Of a DNA stretch of 64,000 nt, positions 1 through 10,036 are shown one piece after another; position 1 is the stretch's first letter, and each line of letters begins with the position of its first letter. The notes beneath the pieces are model-generated. The model ran no database searches, was not told the DNA's origin, and was given only the letters and a program-made list of their open reading frames with translations. The position numbers and the translations under genes are program-made. This DNA comes from Platanthera guangdongensis (lineage: Eukaryota; Streptophyta; Magnoliopsida; Asparagales; Orchidaceae). Location: the NCBI GenBank assembly GCA_039583875.1, contig CM077163.1, forward strand, positions 111,609,213 through 111,673,212, read 5' to 3'.

Positions 1-1598
1 TATACTTGTAAAACTAGTCTTGAGTTGCATGACAACTTTGGGGCTTATTGGAGAGGTGTAAGGAACTATATCCATATAAGGCTTTATGCTGTTTTTTGGA
101 AGAGAGTTTAAATGAACTGTATCAAAAATATTTAACAAACTCAAAATATCTACTATGGGATTGATAATATAATCACCAAAAGTGTTTATTTCAGCTATAT
201 GTGCCTCATCCATATCTATATCAGATTCAATAAAATCAGCAGGAATAGCTGAGTCTGCTGCTGCTTCTACTCCTGCTTCAGCTTCTGCTGGAGTTGGAGC
301 TACTTCTTCACGGAGTATCTCCCCCTGCCTGGTTTCAGTAGGAACTGGAGCCAGGCCCCTGACTGAAGATGGAGGGACAGAGAAGGCAGAGAGTTGGGCA
401 ACAAGGGATGAAATGGAAGTAGCAAGAGGTGAAATGGCCTCTGCTATCAGGTTTTTGATGAGGGGAGTGAGAGTTGCCAGAAGATGTTGAATGGAAGTGG
501 GGGGTCCAAATGCATGAACTAAGAAGGTGTCTGAGTGGAGACAGAAGTATGAATGGAAGATGATGGTGAAGGTGAAGGTAGAGAATGGTAGCGATGAATT
601 TGATGAAGTATGGCTCATCTACAGGTGATGGAGCATGAACGGGGGATGACAGTAGGTAAAAAGAATGGAGTGAGAGGAGGTTGGAAAGGGTGATATGATT
701 TAGGTGTATAGGTAGAGGAGATGAGGGTGGTGTACTATGTTGTGATGGAGTTGGTGTACCATGGTGTGATGTTGTTGGTGTAGTAATATGTACTGTGGTA
801 TGAGCTGGTGAAGAGAGATGAATTGGGAAGGCTGGAGGTGGTGGAGGTGGAACATCTTCAGCAGGGTGGGGAGTGGCTGGAACAGCGCTTGTACTCTCAG
901 AAGGTCTGGAGGAAGAGGAGGGAGCCATGTATGGCTTGGTGATATTCCTCTCCCACGTGCCAAAGAGGGCACAAGTAATCCTCTTGGAGGCATTAATGAA
1001 TATGGTCGGTGTGACTAGTGATTCAGCAGCCTTGGCTTGAAGGAAGATTCTCAGAATCCTTCCAAAACACACCCCTTTCTTGGTGTTTTCTTTGTGATCT
1101 TCTCAAAAAGGATCCTAGCCCAATTCACAGTCTTCTTATTCATAACAACACACATCACAAGGAATTGATGCCCAGTGATTTAGTCGTGGGCTGTGTGTTT
1201 TCCTAGCAGTACCTTGCAAACGACGTCTGCCAGAAACTTATAGGCAGCAGACAAATGTTTCTTTAGCAGTTTGTTGGGTGTGTCTCCAGAATAACCCATC
1301 TTATTCAACATCTCATCAAATTCATCACTACCAATCTCTAATTCTTCTTCACCATTAACTAAGCCGAAAATATCTGTTAAGACGGTGGGGGTAAGAGATA
1401 GTTCAATACCCGAGATGGTTCCCGTCATGGTATTATCATCTGTGGAGGAGGAGATGTAAACCCATTCTCTTATTTGTGGTCCATCTATCTTTATTCTTGT
1501 GGTCATCAGATACTTCAACTGTTGATCTTCAAATAATTTCATAATTTCCAGGAATATTGGATCAGAATGTTGGAACGACTCATAGTCGATATCAAAAC
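1..1598 (-). pseudogene. Sire-1 third ORF, 3' part (Sirevirus-like copia, broken)
   Basis: This is the downstream extra ORF of a minus-strand Sirevirus-like copia element and the homologue of the ORFs in Sire-C (44028 on) and Sire-D (50538 down). Recognisable blocks in reading order are the FQHSDPIF block near 1570, the LTPTVLTDIFGL block near 1370, the GDTPNKLLKKHLSAAYKF block near 1260, and the FINASKRITCALF block near 980. A proline/serine/histidine-rich linker follows, and then an acidic segment ending in NTFGDYIINP near 150. A stop replaces a residue just after KHTAHD (near 1178), and frameshifts lie near 1080 and between about 350 and 850. The domain vaguely recalls the family called putative plant transposon protein (Pfam PF20167); that is my inference from general layout, not a search result. 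The first codons lie at 16206-16256, separated by the Cop-A insertion. The 3' end lies left of the window. Confidence 0.8.
1594..1598. repeat. Cop-A target site duplication, left copy (AAAAC)
   Basis: AAAAC directly precedes the TGTTGGG start of the Cop-A LTR and is repeated exactly at 16206-16210 after the other LTR. A 5-bp duplication is the usual footprint of copia integrase. Joining the flanks restores homology to the Sire-1 third ORF, which confirms the insertion boundary. Confidence 0.95.
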
Positions 1599-2908
1599 TG
1601 TTGGGTTTCTCTATGAGGATGGCACAACACTTGTGCACGCAGCGGAAGAATAAAACATCAAGAAAAACCCAAAAGAGATGGGATCGGACCATGGTAGTTG
1701 AATCAAGAAGTTAACATACAACTAGGTAAAAATTACCTCGGTGGCGTTGAGTCACAACTCAACGGAGATGCTCCAAACTTCGTCTTCTTGCTAGTGGCGA
1801 GTTCTACGTGGAATAATATCCACGTCTCTGCAGAAATCCACACGAGCGGGAGAACGCCGAGTTTTCCGTCGCACGGATAATCGGGAAGGATGATGACCGC
1901 ACCTTGCTATTCCACGGACTGCTAGGTCCGCGCCAGGAAAAGCAACACCAGCGACGATCGCCGGAGGGGAGGAGGTTGACGGAGCGAGCACGGCGGCGGC
2001 GGAACACTTCCGTCGGCGGCGGGATTCGGGATCGGCGGAACGAACGGAAAGGCGGAACGCTTTCGTCGCGGGATTCGGTTCGATCGGCTGCCAAAAGCAT
2101 AATTCCCGAATACCCTAAGTGTCCCTTTTATACCGAAGGCATAAATAGACTTAGGAATATCGCTATCCGCAGACCACCCAGTAAAATAGGGTCCCAGTTT
2201 CGGCGAGTATCAGTCGGCGAGAATCGGCGAGAATCGGAGTACAATACTCGACGATTCTCGTCGATCGTCGAGCCGCTATCGACGACTCTCAACGATTCTC
2301 GTCGATCGTCGAGCCGGGGTCGACGACACTCGTCGATTCTCGTCGATCGTCGAGCCAGGGTCGACGACACTCGTCGATTCTCGTCGATCGTTGAGCCGGG
2401 GTCGACGACACTCGTCGATTCTCGTCGATCGTCGAGCCCGGGTCGACGACACTCGTCGATTCTCGTCGATCGTCGAGCCCGGGTCGACGACACTCGTCGA
2501 TTCTCGTCGATCGTCGAGCCGGGGTCGACGACACTCGTCGATTCTCGTCGATCGTCGAGCCAGGGTCGACGACACTCGTCGATTCTCGTCGATCGTCGAG
2601 CCGGGGTCGACGACAGTCATCGATTCTCGTCGATCGTCGAGCCAGGGTCGACGACACTCTTCGATTCTCGTCGATCGTCGAGCCAAGGTCGACGACACTA
2701 GTCGATTCTCAGTCAACGATACTTACCAAGACTTTAAGGCAACACTTTGCCCAAAAACCCCATTCGGGTCGGTGATTGGTAACCTTTACCAACACAGTCA
2801 ATCATCCAACTTCTCCACATCTCTTATGTGCGACCCTGCAGGCTCATATCGCGTTGGCAGTGAGATTATATGTTTGACCACTTCTAGATCACCATGGTAA
2901 CTCCAACA
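1599..2908 (-). repeat. Cop-A 3' LTR
   Basis: On the plus strand it begins TGTTGGGTTTCTC and ends GGTAACTCCAACA, giving short inverted ends. It matches 14937-16205 almost throughout. Read on the minus strand the order is U3 with an 11-copy 42-bp array, a TATA box (TATAAAAGGGAC, plus positions about 2120-2131), then R and U5. Confidence 0.95.
2253..2708 (-). repeat. U3 minisatellite of Cop-A 3' LTR, 42-bp unit x 11
   Basis: Eleven tandem units of about 42 bp. Each contains CGTCGATCGTCGAGCC and GGTCGACGACACTCGTCGA. The units are built from TCGTCGA and its complement TCGACGA, so each one can fold on itself. The array ends about 120 bp upstream of the TATA box in transcription order, which is an enhancer-like position. 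Because 42 is a multiple of three, the array reads open in several frames; those frames are not genes. Confidence 0.93.
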
Positions 2909-2923
2909 GACTCCCACTTGATC
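2909..2923 (-). other. Cop-A polypurine tract
   Basis: The minus-strand sequence AAGTGGGAGTC directly abuts the 3' LTR and is the expected site of plus-strand cDNA priming. The same sequence follows the related LTR at 21027. Confidence 0.85.
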
Positions 2924-3876
2924 TTGAAAGTATCAAATAAAAAACCTCACAAACAATGAGCGGCATCTAGCAATGCATCATTGCTCTCCAAGCAATAAGA
3001 GTTTATAACTCATAAGCCCTTATGACCAATGTATCAGCATTGTCTTTGTCCCTTTGTTCCTTACATCCGGAAAGAACTAGAGGCATGGACCGTGTCACCC
3101 TCGTAATAGCTCAATCCAAATTTCTTGATCCAGCACGGACTTCCAGAGAATGGTGAGTCCAATATCACATATTGACTCAACCAAGCATGGCCATGCATTT
3201 CTCAGTCCAGTTCCATCAAGGGGCCCATGGATGCAACTTATGTCATACAGGAGGACAAATCTCATATCTGCTCACACACAAACACCCAAATGATTCGTAA
3301 CATGCCCAACAACCAACTTTATCATTAACCTTTCTCAAGGAAGACTTTAGATGGCATCAAAGCACGCTCTTTCTCACTTGATGAATGCTGTGACTTCAGG
3401 TTAAAGGACCACAACACCATTGTCAATTAAGACCTACTCGTGACACGATTGGATGACAATTCACAGAGTAGTCTCAGGTTGGGTTTGTCCAGTACAACTT
3501 GTTCACTAACAAGTACCCACGTGATGACTTGATATCACAATATCATGACATGTGAGAACCGATCATCAGTCAACGCACGTGCTAGTCTTCATGTACCATC
3601 ATCACCCTTAGCTTCTATGATGATACTCGACCAGGGACCTTTTAAGAATGAAGCTTCAAATAAGTCATAGGCTCTAACATTCAAGTCACGTACTTGATGT
3701 CCCATGGAAGCAAACATTCTAAGGGTATCTATTATGTTAACATTTAACTATCATATAGAAAAACTCATAATAAAAGAACTTGTCATTAATTGTAAAAGAA
3801 AAACTAGGTACATTGTTCATCATATGAACAAATAGCCAACAAAATACATGTTTACATGCAATCCACAAGATTCTCA
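2924..3876 (-). other. Cop-A 3' noncoding region
   Basis: About 950 bp between the pol stop codon and the polypurine tract. I see no ORF of note, no repeat array and no domain signature. It is unique within the window. Confidence 0.7.
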
Positions 3877-3924
3877 CTAGAGTTGATCATTTAGGTATCG
3901 TATACCCATCGATCTAGTATGACC
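3877..3924 (-). CDS. Cop-A pol, last codons (separated by Cop-B)
   Basis: The final codons of the Cop-A pol polyprotein, which continues from 10032-13207. With one copy of the TGACC duplication removed, the frame runs in phase across the empty site and stops at TAG (3877-3879). The residues have the usual look of the tail after copia RNase H. This fragment shows that the insertion of Cop-B, and not a point mutation, ended the Cop-A pol frame. Confidence 0.85.
   Translation of the reverse strand, partial: GHTRSMGIRYLNDQL
3920..3924. repeat. Cop-B target site duplication, left copy (TGACC)
   Basis: TGACC precedes the Cop-B LTR and is repeated exactly at 10032-10036 after it. Confidence 0.95.
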
Positions 3925-5813
3925 TGTTAAAATTCAACAAACCGCAGACGCCCCCTTGGATACCCTGTTGAAAACTCAACAAACCGAAGGAGAATACGCC
4001 CACTTATAATGTTGAAAGTTTTCCCGGATCGTGGAGTTAGCAGGGGTTATCTCAACAAAGCAGTAACAACCAGCAACACATGCAGCACAAGCTTCTTTAT
4101 TGATCAAGAGCAAACTTCTTTACAAGGCGAGACATACATGGCGAGACATGCTTCACCAAAACCCAACACCGGAAGAGCAGAGACAGTTACAAAGACAAGA
4201 ACAAAAACAAGCCGCGCGGACTCAATCAACAAGCCGCCGACCTACTGCTGTGGAGTCCGCTCAGTCCGCCAGGTCGCCAGACCGCAACCCAAGCCGCGCG
4301 GACTCACCCTTATTCCAATGCTTAGCTCTTCACCACCGATCTGCAGGCCGCCTAACCGCGAGGTCTCCTAGCCGCCAGACCGCAAAAGCTGCGTCACCGA
4401 ATGGAACAGTCCGCCTGAAGCAGGTGACTTCCTGAACCCCGAACCAAGTTGCCAAAGAGAAGACCGCCTGGTCGCTATCCGCGACCTGCTGTTTACCGCC
4501 TGTTGCTTAACCGCAGAGTCCGCACTGTCCTTGACCGCAATCAGAGCCAAGTCCTGGCTTTCCAGCGCTATCCGCACAACCTGCACAGCACAACCGGGTC
4601 AACTCTTAATCCGCGCGGACACCAAGGTCCAGACCGCAGCAACTAACGCGAGCTCAATTACTGTTCACTTACTTCGGTCTCGGTTCTCTCATACCTGATG
4701 TGACATGGGTCCTATTTATAGGCACGACGATCAGTATGGTCACCGCCCTAGCCGATAGGATCACCGCCACATCCCGCAGCTAGAACAAGTGTGTCCGCCA
4801 GCCCGCGGACACACATTCCAGTTCGCCGCTCCTGTGCAGATAGCCAGTCTGCCCCAGCTTCTCCAAGGACGTACTCCAATATCCAGCCCGCCTTGCCGCC
4901 AGAGGCCAAGCCAGGACCACCACAGCCGGACTCCACAACAGCCGTGTCCGTCATTCTGCGGACAAGGCATCAGCCCGCAAAACCCGAACCCGCAGCCTCG
5001 CCATCAAGGCACCTGCCGGACTCAGCGGACACCCGGCTACCGTCCGCATATCCCAAGTCCATTGCCTCATTGCCAAGGCACCTCCGGACTTAGCGGACAC
5101 GCCAATCCAGTCCGCTAACAGCAGACTCCAGTCCGCAACTCCTGAGTCCATAACCTCGTCACAAGGCTAAATCGGACTCAGCGGACTCTGGCACCAGTCC
5201 GCACGCTCCTGCACAAGCAATTCTCCAGTCCGCATTTCCTCAAGCTAGCAAACAAGGCAACAACACTTCTACTATGCTTGGCGGACTGAGAAACCAGCCC
5301 GCGCTCCACTGCGCGATCTCCCCGGACTGAGCCATCCTGGACTTGGTTCAGATCATACCAAGTCCAGTCCACTGGCCACAAGGGCCAGTCCGCACTTACT
5401 GGCGGACACTGGATCTAGCCCGCCATACCGGGCGACCTCCAGTTTCTGTCCGCGCTGACTGGCGGTCTCCGCGGCTTCCACTTGCCGCTTCACTAGAGCA
5501 AGACCAAGGCAACTGCCAAACCGGTCTGCCGAGCTCCAGTTCTTCAGTCCGCTTTATGCCGGACTCCACGGATAGCATTTCTATCCGCCCGGTTACTTCC
5601 TGGGAGTCAACCGCCTGCTGAGCATACACTGGCCTGTCAGACCGCTGCTGCTGTCCGCGTAGTCCGTGCGAACAGACCGCCCAGGCCGCCATAGAGCAAA
5701 CCGCCTGCAACATCCCTGCCGACCTAGCAGTCCGCCAACCCTGTCCACGTAGTCCGCACGGATAGGTTTCCCAAGCCTTCCATTCACCCACTTTCACTTC
5801 ACAGAATTCAACA
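3925..5813 (-). repeat. Cop-B 3' LTR
   Basis: It begins TGTTAAAATTC and ends AGAATTCAACA on the plus strand and is nearly identical to 8143-10031. It is GC-rich and filled with AGTCCGC / GCGGACT motifs in both orientations (about 4200-4640 and 4790-5760). The TATA box, minus strand CCTATAAATAGG, lies near 4711-4722. Confidence 0.95.
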
Positions 5814-7561
5814 CTCCCCCTTGAAGTGAGAAGTGGTGAATAACTCCAGCAGCTCCCGTAACCTTGCACCTGGTCCTTCTGATAGAATCTACGAAGAGAT
5901 GTCAAAGACATAGTCCTCGCCCCGCATATCATGGACCATGAGGGAGCCCTCCAACATCTCCAAAAAGGAGTCATGCTTCCCTCTGCCTTCTTCAGCTTCA
6001 ACCTCCATTCTTGCATCACAGGAGTATCACCAACTTCCTTGGATACTGAAGTCCAAGCCTCGTTACCTCTGAGAGAAGTCACCTCTTCAGACTTGGTGTC
6101 AACCACCTCCTTGATTCTAGTGGGGTCATCACAGCCAGAAGAACCTTGCTCGACCTGAGGGCTAACAAGTAAACACGGGACCAAGTCTGTCGTGTTCCCT
6201 TCACAATATCGAGCTGGTGGCTTACTGATCCTCTTCGATCTCCGAAGAACCTGATCATGGCTAACCACCTCCGCTGCTATTGAACCAGCTCCGTTCCCGG
6301 GCAAACCCGGAACAATGCTCCCTTTGCTCCCTGAACAAGACGCCTCCTTACTGGAACCAAAAGCATCTGGAGCAACGCTCCCCCTGCTACCTGAACCAGA
6401 AGACTCCCCTCTTGAACAAGAACTGCCTGGAACATCGCTCCCCTTGCTTCCTGAACCAGAAGCCTCCGCCTTCGATCCAGAAGAAGCTGGAGCATCACTC
6501 CCCCTTCTTCCTGACTCTGACGCCTTTGCCCCAGAGCTAGAACAACCTGGAGCACCTGGTGACTCAGGCAACTCCACTTCCTTAGCAGCAGCCTCCTTCA
6601 GCCCACCATCTGACCTGCTTATCTCTAGCTCCACATAAGAGCTACCACAATACGGCGTCAACTCATCGAAAACAATGTCTCTCGACACTATGAGTTTCTT
6701 CGTCGCAGGATCCATACACCTCCATCTTCTTCTCTGCTCATCATACCCAACAAAGACTAGCTTTGTCTTGAGAGCACCCGGAGAGTGTATATAGCAGATA
6801 GATCCAAACACCCGAAGGTGCTTCACTGAGGGCTTCACTCCGAACATCAGCTCATAAGGAGTCTTCATTAAGATCGGACTAAGAGGCATCCGGTTGATGA
6901 CATGAGCAGCACAGGCTATTCCTTCCGCCCAAAGAGCCTTCGGAACGCCTTTACTCTGAAGCCAACACTTGCAGGTCTCCGTTAATAAACGGATCATCCG
7001 AGCTGCAAAACTACCCTGTTGCGAAGTATGTCCACAAGAAAGCTCCATCCGGATCCCTTGCTTCCTGCAAAAGCGTGAGAACTCGGTTGAGCCAAACTCA
7101 CCACCGATACTTGTCCTCAACACCTTGATCCTCCGGACAAGCTGGCCTTCCACAAGCTTCTTGAACTCCATAAACAAGCGTACCATGTTGGACTTCTTCT
7201 TCATAAAGTATACCCAAGTATACCCAGAATAGTCATCAACCAATATCAGCATGAACCTGCTGCCTCCAAGACTGGCCGTGACGGTCGGTCCCACCAGAGC
7301 ACAATGGACAACCGCCAATGGTGCATTACATCTGGATTGTGCTTTGTCAACCATGAAGCGATAGGCTCCACTTTCCTGACATCCCGCACACCCCCGACCA
7401 TCGCCATAGGATGACAATCTAGGCAAGCCTCTTACGAGTCTTCTTTCCGCCATTGCTTTCAGCTTGTCCATCCCTACATGCCCCAGTCTTTCATGCCAGA
7501 TAGCTGCACTATCACTGGTATTCCTCCGATCAACTCCAGAACTAGTTGAAATCCCAACCAC
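5396..7561 (-). CDS. Cop-B pol remnant: pre-integrase and defective integrase; RT deleted
   Basis: One 721-codon open frame in phase with gag upstream but separated from it by a TAG near 7567. It starts directly in the pre-integrase region (WHERLGHVG), so the protease is missing. The integrase core follows, but the three positions where the family has its D, D and E read VHCALVGP, RTSIGGEF and FAARMIR. The acidic residue is absent from all three. A Ser/Gly-rich stretch of four 20-residue repeats follows. Next come the basic RRSKRISKPPARY motif that precedes copia reverse transcriptase and a scrap of the RT start (TSLRGNEAW). The rest of RT and RNase H is deleted. The frame then runs into the LTR, where it stops. 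Any product could not integrate or reverse transcribe, so only gag or RNA-level functions can be intact. Confidence 0.85.
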   Translation of the reverse strand: MVGISTSSGVDRRNTSDSAAIWHERLGHVGMDKLKAMAERRLVRGLPRLSSYGDGRGCAGCQESGAYRFMVDKAQSRCNAPLAVVHCALVGPTVTASLGGSRFMLILVDDYSGYTWVYFMKKKSNMVRLFMEFKKLVEGQLVRRIKVLRTSIGGEFGSTEFSRFCRKQGIRMELSCGHTSQQGSFAARMIRLLTETCKCWLQSKGVPKALWAEGIACAAHVINRMPLSPILMKTPYELMFGVKPSVKHLRVFGSICYIHSPGALKTKLVFVGYDEQRRRWRCMDPATKKLIVSRDIVFDELTPYCGSSYVELEISRSDGGLKEAAAKEVELPESPGAPGCSSSGAKASESGRRGSDAPASSGSKAEASGSGSKGSDVPGSSCSRGESSGSGSRGSVAPDAFGSSKEASCSGSKGSIVPGLPGNGAGSIAAEVVSHDQVLRRSKRISKPPARYCEGNTTDLVPCLLVSPQVEQGSSGCDDPTRIKEVVDTKSEEVTSLRGNEAWTSVSKEVGDTPVMQEWRLKLKKAEGSMTPFWRCWRAPSWSMICGARTMSLTSLRRFYQKDQVQGYGSCWSYSPLLTSRGSVEFCEVKVGEWKAWETYPCGLRGQGWRTARSAGMLQAVCSMAAWAVCSHGLRGQQQRSDRPVYAQQAVDSQEVTGRIEMLSVESGIKRTEELELGRPVWQLPWSCSSEAASGSRGDRQSARTETGGRPVWRARSSVRQ
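5814..5830 (-). other. Cop-B polypurine tract
   Basis: The minus strand reads TTCAAGGGGGAGTG next to the 3' LTR, the expected plus-strand primer site. Confidence 0.85.
6296..6535 (-). repeat. Four 60-bp repeats encoding Ser/Gly-rich 20-mers in Cop-B
   Basis: Four consecutive 60-bp units encode 20-residue repeats of the type SxxxSxSGSKGSxxPxxxx, for example SKAEASGSGSKGSDVPGSSC. The units have diverged from one another while keeping the frame. They lie between integrase and the RT remnant, a linker that varies in length in copia elements. Confidence 0.85.
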
Positions 7562-7567
7562 GTTCTT

Positions 7568-8143
7568 CTACTTCCTCCCTACCTGAGCAACGTTCGCCGA
7601 GAGCAAGACAACCTTGCACTCCTTCCGAAGATGACCTTGCTGCTTGCATTTATAGCACCTTGGTCCTTCCTTTCTCTTCCTATCACGCCTAGGAGAAATA
7701 CTCCTTTCTTCCTGATACGATGTAGAGGGACCATCTTCCGCAGCAATCTTCACCTTCTTCCTGAACAACCCATCAAGGGAAGTCCAAACCTCCGCAGCTG
7801 ACCGACATCCACTGATGTGGTCCAAGAGCTCCGATGAGATCACCTGCTTGAGAATAGACTCCGCTTTCGCATTTGCCTCCTTCCAAGCTCTCATCACCTC
7901 AGCATTGCCATCAGTATCCTCTTGTCTTCCTGCTCCACATACAACCTCCCAAAGGTCCTCGCCAAGAAGAAAGCTCTTCATACAGGACTTCCACCGTTCA
8001 CAGTTCGTCTCTGTAAGAAGATCAATTCCAAGACAGCTTGCATCCTCCACTTCCATGGTTCTACCACTGGTTTCCTCTACATACGAGCAACTACTTCCAT
8101 TGAGCACTGCTTGACCACTCCAACAACCTCCCTCTGATACCAT
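7568..8143 (-). CDS. Cop-B gag (short capsid protein with zinc knuckle)
   Basis: Copia-type Gag. The body LLTETNCERWKSCMKSFL...LWEVV matches the usual gag N-terminal layout. The segment ISSELLDHISGCRSAAEVWTSLDGLF follows, and a CCHC zinc knuckle (CYKCKQQGHLRKEC) near the end binds nucleic acid. The frame is open into the 5' LTR. The first ATG of the internal region is formed across the LTR/primer-site junction (8141-8143), so the primer binding site itself would encode Met-Val-Ser-Glu-Gly. The ATG of MEVEDAS about 30 codons later is an alternative start and is where homology begins. The gag stop is TAG, with pol continuing in the same frame. The protein is shorter than usual. Confidence 0.75.
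   Translation of the reverse strand: MVSEGGCWSGQAVLNGSSCSYVEETSGRTMEVEDASCLGIDLLTETNCERWKSCMKSFLLGEDLWEVVCGAGRQEDTDGNAEVMRAWKEANAKAESILKQVISSELLDHISGCRSAAEVWTSLDGLFRKKVKIAAEDGPSTSYQEERSISPRRDRKRKEGPRCYKCKQQGHLRKECKVVLLSANVAQVGRK
8131..8142 (-). other. Cop-B primer binding site
   Basis: The minus strand reads TGGTATCAGAGG immediately after the 5' LTR with no spacer. It is complementary to the 3' end of initiator Met tRNA, the usual primer in plant copia elements. Confidence 0.93.
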
Positions 8144-10031
8144 GTTAAAATTCAACAAACCGCAGACGCCCCCTTGGATACCCTGTTGAAAACTCAACAA
8201 ACCGAAGGAGAATACGCCCACTTATAATGTTGAAAGTTTTCCCGGATCGTGGAGTTAGCAGGGGTTATCTCAACAAAGCAGTAACAACCAGCAACACATG
8301 CAGCACAAGCTTCTTTATTGATCAAGAGCAAACTTCTTTACAAGGCGAGACATACATGGTGAGACATGCTTCACCAAAACCCAACACCGGGAGAGCAGAG
8401 ACGGTTACAAAGACAAGAACAAAAACAAGCCGCGCGGACTCAATCAACAAGCCGCCGACCTACTGCTGTGGAGTCCGCTCAGTCCTCCAGGTCGCCAGAC
8501 CGCAACCCAAGCCGCGCGGACTCACCCTTATTCCAATGCTTAGCTCTTCACCGCCGATCTGCAGGCCGCCTAACCGCGAGGTCACCTAGCCCCCAGACTG
8601 CACAAGCTGCGTCACTGAATGGAACAGTCCGCCTGAAGCAGGCGACTTCCTGAACCCCGAACCAAGTTGCCAAAGAGAAGACCGCCTGGTCGCTATCCGC
8701 GACCTGCTGTTTACCTGCTGTTGCTTAACCGCAGACTCCGCACTGTCCCTGACCGCAATCAGAGCCAAGTCCTGGCTTTCCAGCGCTATCCGCACAACCT
8801 GCACAGCACAACCGGGTCAACTCTTAATCCGCGCGGACACCAAGTTCCAGACCGCAGCGACTAACACGAGCTCAATTACTGTTCACTTACTTCAGTCTCG
8901 GTTCTCTCATTCCTGATGTGACATGGGTCCTATTTATAGGCACGACGATGAGTATGGTCACCGCCCTAGCCGATAGGATCACCGCCACATCCCGCAGCTA
9001 GAACAAGTGTGTCCGCCAGCCCGCGGACACACATTCCAGTTCGCCGCTCCTGTGCAGATAGCCAGTCCGCCCCAGCTTCTCCAAGGCCGGACTCCAATAT
9101 CCAGCCCGCCTTGCCGCCAGAGGCCAAGCCAGGACCACCACAGCCGGACTCCACAACAGCCGTGTCCGCCATTCTACGGACAAGGCATCAGCCCGCAAAA
9201 CCCGAGCCCGCAGCCTCGCCATCAAGGCACCTACCGGACTCAGCGGACACCCGGCTACCGTCCGCATATCCCAAGTCCATTGCCTCATTGCCAAGGCACC
9301 TCCGGACTTAGCGGACACGCCAATCCAGTCCGCTAACAGCAGACTCCAGTCCGCAACTCCTGAGTCCATAACCTCGTCACAAGGCTAAACCGGACTCAGC
9401 GGACTCTGGCTCCAGTCTGCACGCTCCTGCACAAGCAATTCTCCAGTCCGCATTTCCTCAAGCTAGCAAACAAGGCAACAGCACTTCTACTATGCTTGGC
9501 GGACTGAGAAACCAGCCCGCGCTCCACTGCGCGATCTCCCCGGACTGAGCCATCCTGGACTTGGTTCAGATCATACCAAGTCCAGTCCACTGGCCACAAG
9601 GGCCAGTCCGCACTTACTAGCGGACACTGGATCTAGCCCGCCATACCGGGCGACCTCCAGTTTCTGTCCGTGCTGACCGGCGGTCTCCTCGGCTTCCACT
9701 TGCCGCTTCACTAGAGCAAGACCAAGGCAACTGCCAAACCGGTCTGCCGAGCTCCAGTTCTTCAGTCCGCTTTATGCCGGACTCCGCGGATAGCATTCCT
9801 ATCCTCTCGGTTACTTCCTGGGAGTCAACCGCCTGCTGAGCACACACTGGCCTGTCAGACCGCTGCTGCTGTCCGCGTAGTCCGCGCGAACAGACCGCCC
9901 AGGCCGCCATAGAGCAAACCGCCTGCAACATCCCTGCCGACCTAGCAGTCCGCCAACCCTGTCCGCATAGTCCGTGCGGATAGGTTTCCCAAGTCTTCCA
10001 TTCACCCACTTTCACTTCATAGAATTCAACA
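8143..10031 (-). repeat. Cop-B 5' LTR
   Basis: 1889 bp, the same length as its partner and nearly identical by eye. The minus-strand TATA box (CCTATAAATAGG) is at 8929-8940. AGTCCGC/GCGGACT motifs fill both U3 (about 9010-9980) and the region downstream of the TATA (about 8430-8860). Confidence 0.95.
8929..8940 (-). promoter_or_regulatory. TATA box of Cop-B 5' LTR
   Basis: CCTATAAATAGG on the minus strand. It lies about 1.1 kb into the LTR in transcription order, between the motif-rich U3 and the rest of the LTR. The same box occurs in the other two Cop-B-type LTRs. Confidence 0.7.
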
Positions 10032-10036
10032 TGACC
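10032..10036. repeat. Cop-B target site duplication, right copy (TGACC)
   Basis: Exact repeat of 3920-3924. Here it is also coding sequence of Cop-A pol. Confidence 0.95.

Larger units (their letters stand above)
3925..10031 (-). mobile_element. Cop-B, internally deleted (non-autonomous) Ty1/copia element
   Basis: Minus-strand element with two LTRs of exactly 1889 bp (3925-5813 and 8143-10031), a polypurine tract and a primer binding site. It lies in Cop-A pol with a perfect TGACC duplication. The internal part is only 2.3 kb. It keeps gag, the pre-integrase region and a damaged integrase, but lacks protease and nearly all of reverse transcriptase and RNase H. The LTRs differ at few positions by eye, so the insertion is recent. 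It must have been moved by enzymes supplied in trans. Confidence 0.95.

Noticed and set aside
1904..2701. Long overlapping open frames (up to 265 codons) on both strands in the Cop-A LTRs
   Set aside because: They are by-products of a 42-bp tandem repeat whose length is a multiple of three and which lacks stops in several frames. Products are simple repeats without domain signatures, and the same frames recur in the other LTR.
4748..5381. Several 65-123 codon frames conserved in all three Cop-B-type LTRs
   Set aside because: Conservation is only that of the LTR copies. The frames lie in GC-rich motif-filled U3, overlap each other on both strands and have no domain.
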